Assembly (NCBI GenBank): GCA_949825025.1
Contig: OX463782.1
Location: 3,235,501 to 3,299,500 of the forward strand
From: Siphlonurus alternatus
Taxonomy: Eukaryota; Arthropoda; Insecta; Ephemeroptera; Siphlonuridae
Length of the DNA: 64,000 nucleotides
Direction of reading: 5' to 3'
Each line of letters opens with the position of its first letter. Within the stretch, counting starts at the first letter, position 1. A program made the position numbers and the translations under genes. Shown here piece after piece: positions 55,261 to 64,000 of this stretch. Below the pieces are notes generated by a model. It did no database searches. It saw only the letters and a list, made by a program, of their open reading frames with translations, and was not told where the DNA came from.

Positions 55261-55447
55261 TCAATGGGGGACATTCACAAAGCACTTTAACCCCCAATTT
55301 AGCCCCGATTTTTAACCCTGGTGCTAAACATGGTGCTAAGCTATGAGCTTAACATGGTTAGCCCCTGGTTTAGTACCATGTTTAGCACCAGGGTTAAAAA
55401 TCGGGGCTAAAGTGGGGGTTAAAGTGCTTTGTGAATGTCCCCCATTG
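55261..55447. mobile_element. Near-perfect hairpin MITE
   Basis: About 185 bp: GGGGGACATTCACAAAGCAC at the left, exactly mirrored at the right (GTGCTTTGTGAATGTCCCCC), and the arms stay paired (CACTTTAACCCCCA, CCCCGATTTTTAACCCTGGT) almost to the centre. Confidence 0.85.
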
Positions 55448-55734
55448 CCTCTGAAAGGTTTCTTGGTTAATCAACATATGCCCTGTGTTATTCTTACGGG
55501 GCATGATAATTAACGCAGAAAGGAATTTTTTAGAGGCGAAGAGTTTACATCAGACAATATTTCTATACTGTACAGGGACTTAAATCAAGCCTTTACTTAT
55601 GTACAGGTACTGAAATATCAGTAAAGATATATTAACCTTCAAGGCCAATCTGAAACAACTGATAAAAGAATAAATGTTTTGACTATTTGATCTTCCTTAA
55701 TTGTGCTTTAACAACCAGTTTCTCATAAATCTAA

Positions 55735-57452
<1,718 letters not shown>

Positions 57453-57614
57453 GTTGACGAGAACGGAAAGATCCACCGGCTGCGCCGCGAGTGCCCAGCT
57501 GAGCAGTGCGGCGCTGGCGTTTTCATGGCCGCGATGGAAGACCGACACTACTGCGGCAAGTGTGGCTACACCCTCGTGTTCAGTAGGCCGGAAGGGGGAA
57601 CAGCAGAGCAGTAA
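57453..57614 (+). CDS. RPS27A: RPS27A last exon (eS31 zinc finger)
   Basis: Acceptor TGCCCGCAG; stop TAA 57612-57614. [20 protein letters not shown] and [12 protein letters not shown] give the four-cysteine zinc finger of eS31 (C..C..C..C). The tail ([10 protein letters not shown]) is longer than in human, giving 160 residues in total (human 156). Confidence 0.96.
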   Translation, partial: VDENGKIHRLRRECPAEQCGAGVFMAAMEDRHYCGKCGYTLVFSRPEGGTAEQ

Positions 57615-57897
57615 TGTAACGTCTTTGCTAATATAAATATTATAAAATCTATTCTTACATCTTCTTATTTCTGAAACTCCCCTGCTTAGTACAAACCTTG
57701 TCAGCTGATATTTAAAAAGCTTTAACAGATAAAAATGTGTTAATTTTATATTTTAGGGAGTAAAAGAGAAGTACTCGGTTTAGGCATCCCAAAATCAGAT
57801 TTCAGATTTTTTATTAATTTCTGTGACATACATGTATGTTTAGAACAAGTCAAATAAATACACAATAACACAATTACATAAAAAAAATGTAATACAG
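57615..57897 (+). other. RPS27A 3' region
   Basis: AT-rich; TATAAA-type signals but no standard AATAAA in the first 100 nt after the stop. Confidence 0.45.
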
Positions 57898-58250
57898 TTA
57901 AGGGTAAGGTAACGCCACCAATGTTAAAAAAAATCCCTCACAAAAATTCTGAAAAAAATTTAAAATGTTCTCCTCTATACCCCCTATCAGTAGCTAAAAT
58001 ATCAGGTATACAAATACGATCTAGTTTTTGAGTTATAAATTTTTAAAGTTGACTACTTTAACATGGAGAAATGAAACTCCCATGTTAAATTGGTCAACTT
58101 TAAAAATTCATAACTGAAAAACTAGATCGTATTTGTATACCTGATATTTTAGCTACTGATAGGGGGTGTAGAGGAGAACATTTTAAATTTTTTTCAGAAT
58201 TTTTGTGAGAGGGATTTTTTTTAACATTGGTGGCGTTACCTTACCCTTAA
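57898..58250. mobile_element. Long-palindrome MITE with TTAA target, family D copy 2
   Basis: Same ends and arms as 49780-50144 (GGGTAAGGTAACGCCACC), TTAA at 57898-57901 and 58247-58250. The two copies differ by few substitutions and a short indel. Confidence 0.88.
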
Positions 58251-58771
58251 TTCGATTAAGTATTATCATTATGGTGAATCACATTAGTAGAGGTCGCAAA
58301 AATAGTCTATTTTTAACAAAATAGTCGCCTAAAAAGTCGCTTAATTTTCATAAAATAGTCTGTCCGAAAATGATTATTTTGGCAGTTACATGATAATTTA
58401 AAGGTATCTATAGAATTCTGTGAAATGCAACAGCGTGGCTCCTAAGGCCGAAAATCAAGTAATTAAACTATTAATGAGCACATGCAGATTGCTGAATGTG
58501 AGCTCCATTGAAAAGCTTACTAACTGTAAGATTCAAAAGGCTTTTATTAAAAAAATACATGTAATAATATATTATGTAATATTGAATACAGTTCAGTAAA
58601 AGTCAAAAATGTCTACCGCCTGAAAAGTATGCAACCTTTGGTACATTGAAGCTCAAACAGTTGCCAACATCAAGGGTACTTATAGCTGCAGTGGTCGTAG
58701 CATTAAGCTAACTTCAGGCCGGTTAGCATTAAGTCGATAAATTTATGGTGTAATCATCAATTAACTAAGAT
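58251..58771. other. Intergenic, nothing recognised
   Basis: AT-rich sequence without exon, RNA gene or inverted repeat that I can support. Confidence 0.5.
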
Positions 58772-59325
58772 CGTAATGGGTTGGCTGCACGGCCGATTTT
58801 AAGTGGCGGAAACGAAAGAGGAGGTGCTGAAATGCAGGTGTGAATTTTATGCGAATTTTTTGAGCACTGTAACTTTGTATAAATGCAGTTTTAAAAGATG
58901 CATTTCACCTGGAAGCCATCGCCTACCGCCTTTGACGTCATCGAAATGTCAGGTTCGGTTCACTATAGATATGCATACCTGTACTCACCTGCATAACAGG
59001 TAGCCAATCAAAAACAATCTAGCCAAAATTCAAAATTTCAAATGCCTAGCCTGATCGAAGTGGATGAGTTTTAAAACTTAAAAAATGCACATTATTCCAT
59101 GTACGCGTACTGTAAAAACACACTGGGAGATAAGTAATATTACAAACATACCTTTCATCATATTTAAATAATAGAAATTGTTTCTCAAATAGTTTCATTT
59201 TATTGAAGAGAAGATGCAATATCAAGTCCTTCCACCACACTCTCTTTTTAAATGATTGGCGCCGTTAGCAACAATCAGCCAATGAAAATGTGTAAATTTA
59301 TCATACTGGACTCCTTCCGTATCTG

Positions 59326-59399
59326 ATTGATTGATTGATTTATATTTTGGGGCAATTGACACATTTTGGTCATGTATGCCCCCTTTCCTTCTTTATCTG
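59326..59399. mobile_element. 74-bp insertion in left arm only
   Basis: Flanked by TATCTG duplicates (59320-59325, 59394-59399) and absent from the mirrored arm, which reads CCGTATCTGCTGAATATC straight through. Starts with ATTG repeats. Confidence 0.7.
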
Positions 59400-59614
59400 C
59401 TGAATATCTATTGAATTATTATATTAAACCTAAAACTGAGTCTCTTTTCTTATCTACGAAGATAGTAGGATGCCGTAGGATTCATATTTAACTTTATTAA
59501 GACCCTTGTATCATAATTTTTAAATGTCTTTTCAACCCCCTATTTGCTGCTGCTAAAACCATTAGTGGAATGATTGAAAAATAAAAACAGTTTTAATTTC
59601 GACTATCCTAGCAT

Positions 59615-59687
59615 GGGCGTCTGTGGCCCAGTGGAAGTACACTTGTCACCCACGCAGAAGTTTTAGGTTCAAATCCCCTCTGGGTCA
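59615..59687 (+). ncRNA. tRNA-like sequence (SINE head or pseudo-tRNA), left
   Basis: GTGGCCCAGTGG fits a polymerase III A box and GGTTCAAATCC a B box at tRNA spacing. The 5' GGGCGTC does not pair with the 3' CTGGGTC, so a functional tRNA is unlikely. Probably the promoter part of a tRNA-derived SINE captured in the inverted duplication. Confidence 0.6.
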
Positions 59688-59967
59688 TTTTATATTTTTA
59701 GTAGCACGAGGAAGTTTATTTCACATTTTTAATGCAGACGGGGTAAAATTGTTTTGTCTTTTATGATTTGTTATTAATTTTTCTATCATTGTATGACACG
59801 CTTTTTTTTTTTTTTTTTTGCAAAGTTTTTGAAGTGCGTATTTATATGGAAAAGTGTGACTTATAATAATATAATATAATTATATTGTAAGAAATAATAA
59901 TATTATTTTACCCCGTCTGCATTAAAAATGTGAAATAAACTTCCTCGTGCTACTAAAAATATAAAAT

Positions 59968-60039
59968 GATCCAGAGGGGATTTGAACCTAAAACTTCTGC
60001 GTGGGTGACAAGTGTACTTCCACTAGGCCACAGACGCCC
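59968..60039 (-). ncRNA. tRNA-like sequence, right (mirror copy)
   Basis: Reverse-strand counterpart of 59615-59687 with the same A and B boxes (GGTTCAAATCC intact). Two divergent or convergent polymerase III boxes thus face each other. Confidence 0.6.
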
Positions 60040-60049
60040 ATGCTAGGAT

Positions 60050-60592
60050 TAGTGTTGTAAAAAACGAAAGGAACTTCAGATGAGTGAACTTTCACAAGTT
60101 CACTTCGCGAACATTACAAAGTTCGCGAACATGTAAAAAACCGGGAACGTTTGAATTCTGTACAAAAGCACACTTAATTCGATATTCAGCAAGCTAAACA
60201 GCAAGATGTTCACATTTAATGACAATTAACTTCATGAAAGCAGGTTAAAGATATAAATTGAATAAATTTACCCTCGCAAAAAAGTAATTATTTTTTTTGT
60301 TCTGTCATAGCCTTTGGGAGTTAAAATATACATTTAGTATCGTGTCCTTTCATTTTTGGCACCCAAAATAGTAGTAATAGTTACAAATAAGGTGTTTTAA
60401 TTCAAATTTCTATTTAATTTTAACTTTTTATTTAAGAACACAGATGTAACCAATCAGAACGCTGAAATTTACGCGGGATTTTTGAATTAGGTTTCACAAG
60501 TTCGCGAACGAACATTGCATGAGTGAACTTTATATGTTCGCGAGCGAACTTCTTGAATGTTCGCAGTGAACTTTCACATTTTTACAACACTA
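60050..60592. mobile_element. hAT-type non-autonomous element
   Basis: 543 bp, inverted ends TAGTGTTGTAAAAA, perfect 8-bp duplication GCTAGGAT at 60042-60049 and 60593-60600. TIR start and target length fit hAT. The interior has repeated TTCGCGAAC palindromes. It breaks the right arm of the inverted duplication. Confidence 0.88.
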
Positions 60593-61362
60593 GCTAGGAT
60601 AGTCGAAATTAAAACTGTATTTATTTTTCAATCATTCCACTAATGGTTTTAGCAGCAGCAAATAGGGGGTTGAAAAGACATTTAAAAATTATGATACAAG
60701 GGTCTTAATAAAGTTAAATATGAATCCTACGGCATCCTACTATCTTCGTAGATAAGAAAAGAGACTCAGTTTTAGGTTTAATATAATAATTCAATAGATA
60801 TTCAGCAGATACGGAAGGAGTCCAGTATGATAAATTTACACATTTTCATTGGCTGATTGTTGCTAACGGCGCCAATCATTTAAAAAGAGAGTGTGGTGGA
60901 AGGACTTGATATTGCATCTTCTCTTCAATAAAATGAAACTATTTGAGAAACAATTTCTATTATTTAAATATGATGAAAGGTATGTTTGTAATATTACTTA
61001 TCTCCCAGTGTGTTTTTACAGTACGCGTACATGGAATAATGTGCATTTTTTAAGTTTTAAAACTCATCCACTTCGATCAGGCTAGGCATTTGAAATTTTG
61101 AATTTTGGCTAGATTGTTTTTGATTGGCTACCTGTTATGCAGGTGAGTACAGGTATGCATATCTATAGTGAACCGAACCTGACATTTCGATGACGTCAAA
61201 GGCGGTAGGCGATGGCTTCCAGGTGAAATGCATCTTTTAAAACTGCATTTATACAAAGTTACAGTGCTCAAAAAATTCGCATAAAATTCACACCTGCATT
61301 TCAGCACCTCCTCTTTCGTTTCCGCCACTTAAAATCGGCCGTGCAGCCAACCCATTTAAGAT

Positions 61363-61488
61363 TTATTTTACTGCTGGCCTTAATAATCTTAATATAGTGA
61401 AAATAAATAATAACAATTAAAATTAAAAAAAAAAAAAAAATACATATTATATATATTATACTCTCGGTCGGTCATTAATTGCTTAATT

Positions 61489-61538
<50 letters not shown>

Positions 61539-62380
61539 TATATAATATTATATTCTCAATAAGTAAACTGCACTTTTCTTTTTCAATATATGTTTATATT
61601 TATTTATGTTTACTTTATATGCAGGATCATTAAATCTATATATAACTGCTTTAAATTGAGATCAGATTTTTTTAATAAGAAATTGTTTTATCTCTGCAAT
61701 TATTGTATAAATATAATAATGTATGTATAATTAATATGAGCATGTATGAATTAATAAATAAAAATATACTTTGTTCAAAAAGCAATTAAATCGTACATCC
61801 AACAAACATCGTACATGTTTTATGACATGTTTTGTGTGTTTTTTTTTAAATTTTATGTATTATTATTTAGTAAAAGGTTATTTTACCACTTCTTGTGTTC
61901 TGGTGCTTCGTATAGTGCCTTGTAAAAAAACCCATTTCACCATTCTCTTTAATTTTTAATATCTTTGTTTTGTAATATGCTAATATGTACATATAATTGG
62001 TGAAATAAAAATAAAATGAAATTATTACATCATTGAAAAAATGTACACTAAAAAAGTATATAATAAAATTTACATCGACGGTGTATCACTTCATAATTAT
62101 CAAATTAAAATAGGTTGGCAAGGTAATAAATACACACTCATCCTCGTGCTATTTTTTGCTGGTAAACAAAAGTATTTTCTCAGGCACGCAACTTTCAGGT
62201 TCAAGGCTGTTTTTAAAAAAAAAAAAAAAAAACGCCGCACCGCAGAACGATCGCAAAATTACTCGCGGCTGTATAAAATATTCCTGATAAACTCTGCTAG
62301 CATAGCTAATAGATCTGAACAGTGGGGGAATAACCATATAATTTACTTGTTTCTCGACTCACATAATTTTTATTTTAATT
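61363..62380. other. Intergenic with TA microsatellite
   Basis: TA dinucleotide run at about 61490-61535 and a poly-A run near 62215. No gene recognised. Confidence 0.55.
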
Positions 62381-62680
62381 GCAATAGAGTACCGACCTCA
62401 AAATTTTTATTTCCAAAACGGATAGAGGGTGAAAAGTTATATAAATGCCACTCTGATTTTTTTTTATGATTTTTTAGAGCCCGAAAAATATTGTTAAAAA
62501 GTTTTGTCGAGGTCGGGTTTGAAACCACGCCCCTTTTAGGTCCAATTCTTTCATTAAGAAGCCGTCACTTTCTCTGTACTTTCAATATTTTTTTTAAAAA
62601 TAGTTATCAGACTCTAACTTTTTGCACCCTCGATCTATCCATTTCTGCAATAAAAATTTGTGAGGTTGATACTCCATTAA
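62381..62680. mobile_element. MITE-like element, family C copy 2
   Basis: Diverged relative of 44234-44560: AATAGAGTACCGACCTCAAA at the left, GTTGATACTCCATTA at the right, with shared interior words (GATTTTTTAGAGCCCG). Confidence 0.68.
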
Positions 62681-63834
62681 ATTTGTTGTTAAAAAAACAA
62701 GCAAAAACAATTTGTAGTATATAATATATATACTTGTATATATAAAAAATTATACGATTATACTGTATACATATATAATAATGCGCGCGCAGTATTGAAA
62801 TTTGACATAATTATAGCGTGGAAAAAATAATAATTATCATTGTATGCTGCATCAAGCAAATTAATAAAGGAAATGGCGCATCAAAAAATAAATTATAGTC
62901 TGAAAACTGCATGTGAAGACTGAAAATTTTAAAATTGTTAATTAAAGTACACTAAATACACTGTCGTCAATTTTAATAATATAATAGTATCATAAAACTT
63001 CAATTTTTAAAAATGCAAAATTTAAATTTCACATTTTTTGAAAACGAGTTATACTATTATAAAATTAAATAAAAGCTCTTTAAAATGCTTTTTTTTTTAA
63101 TTAATAAGTTCTGAAAATTTGCTCTATGCTTTCAAAAAAATCAAAATACAAAAAGCACTGCAATAGTTAATATTAAGATCATATTAATAATAGTTCTTTG
63201 AGTTACAATGACAATCGTCTTTTATTTACAAGGTAGTTCGCTATGTATATTTATGTTGTGGGAGGCGCGTGACTTCATATGTTATCTCTAGAGAAAGTAT
63301 TCGTGCATAACGAGTTTGTTTTGTTTAAAATTATATGACCTTGAGTTGAAATATAATTAAACTCGCAGTTGATATTTCAGAATCGTCATTACAATTATTT
63401 TAATTTATAGTATTTTTTGTCCCTTAATTTTTTTCCCCCAAAGTCTTATATATATTATATAATATCCATGGCAAATACGTCGAAATATTCATATTATATA
63501 AAATATTTTAGTGTGGAAGAAAATGTTGCACTGTCGATTCTTTATAATATACATACTTTTTATTATAAAATATTGAAATTATATTAATTTGCTGTTACCA
63601 TGGCATAATATGAGTTCATGTATAAAACATTTAATCAATATGTATAAATTACTGTATTTTATATTACGAATAATTATGACCATGTGTGTTTTGCATTTTT
63701 TTAAATATTATAAAATTACCTTCATATACCTTTGATTCTCCAAATTAATGTTCCTTGATTTTTGATAAATAATTTTCGACCCTTTTTGTTAAAGTTGTGT
63801 GTTTTTTTTTGGCAACACTTTTACGTTATACATC
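62681..63834. other. Intergenic, AT-rich
   Basis: Very AT-rich with homopolymers; no feature that I can support. Confidence 0.5.
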
Positions 63835-63960
63835 CTATGTGGTGTTCCACGTGTGAAAGTCAAGATCAGTTGTGGCCTTGACTCTTGAAGTTTCAACAAT
63901 ACGATCGGTTCCAGGAGGTCCAACATGATCAATGAACTCGCCAAACTTGCGGCCACCGCC
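63835..63960 (-). CDS. Last coding exon of an unidentified gene
   Basis: On the minus strand a possible acceptor (ACTATATCCGAG) is followed by 41 codons with protein-like composition (RKFGEFIDHVGPPGTDRIVE and on to DLDFHTWNTT) and a TAG stop. Codon use is less AT-rich than the flanks, unlike the noise frames nearby. I do not recognise the family. The gene would continue to the right of the window. Confidence 0.45.
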   Translation of the reverse strand, partial: GGGRKFGEFIDHVGPPGTDRIVETSRVKATTDLDFHTWNTT

Positions 63961-64000
63961 CTCGGATATAGTAAAATTAGTTTAACATCCCCCACCGGAT

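Larger units (their letters stand above)
58772..61356. repeat. Large inverted duplication (about 1-kb arms)
   Basis: Left arm 58772 to about 59760 is mirrored by about 59905-61356 (once the hAT-type insert 60050-60592 is removed). Arms are nearly identical: 58803-59003 and 61128-61328 translate to the same 66 residues. A direct TAAGAT flanks both ends (58766-58771 and 61357-61362), compatible with a short target duplication. The spacer is AT-rich. The left arm alone has a 74-bp insertion. Confidence 0.85.

Noticed and set aside
59615..60039. Two functional tRNA genes
   Set aside because: A and B boxes are good, but the acceptor stem does not pair and the units form part of a repeated inverted structure.

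Overview
The window is nuclear DNA of an invertebrate animal. It is AT-rich, its genes have spliced exons with GT-AG junctions, and the single-copy genes are conserved animal genes: ZZZ3, NBN (nibrin), SNRPD1, NSA2 and the ubiquitin fusion RPS27A. The phylum cannot be fixed from the sequence. The very high load of short inverted-repeat elements, non-LTR retrotransposons and fold-back elements fits several marine invertebrate groups.

Layout. 1-2458: the first three coding exons of ZZZ3 (minus strand; the gene runs off the left edge). 2459-2766: a compact divergent promoter. 2767-43013: NBN, plus strand, ten coding exons that I could join in frame to a 908-residue protein (FHA, two BRCT domains, acidic repeat region, MRE11-binding C-terminus). 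46285-48214: SNRPD1 (three exons, 120 residues). About 51480-53568: NSA2 (uninterrupted 261-residue CDS behind two probable 5' UTR introns). 55795-57614: RPS27A (three coding exons, 160 residues). 58772-61356: an inverted duplication with tRNA-like arms and a hAT-type insertion. 63835-63960: the last exon of an unidentified minus-strand gene.

NBN intron 1 is about 27 kb, mostly mobile DNA. Positions 2950-25458 form one giant fold-back element with 280-bp terminal inverted repeats and a perfect 8-bp target duplication (CATATGTA). Its arms are tandem arrays of a ~170-bp monomer in opposite orientation, about 16 copies on the left and 34 on the right. Inserted at the base of its right arm, with its own 8-bp target duplication, is a non-LTR retrotransposon (LINE-A, 16037-25170). 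LINE-A is itself interrupted by a second, different non-LTR element (LINE-B, 20029-24810). A second, 5'-truncated LINE-A copy lies in reverse orientation at 26429-29107.

The most interesting observation is that ORF1 of both retrotransposons encodes a TARG1/OARD1-type macro domain, the fold that removes terminal ADP-ribose. The positions matching the catalytic lysine and aspartate of TARG1 are kept in both. The reverse transcriptases of the two elements look unrelated at clade level, so this suggests a recurrent or exchanged ORF1 module that could erase ADP-ribosylation during retrotransposition.

The second unusual object is a 4.6-kb fold-back element in NBN intron 5 (32935-37520). It is built almost entirely from a 10-bp word, roughly TT(G/C)AC followed by five bases, and so is phased to the DNA helix over kilobases. 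Short inverted-repeat elements (MITE-like) fill most other introns and intergenic stretches; several occur as two or three related copies within the window.
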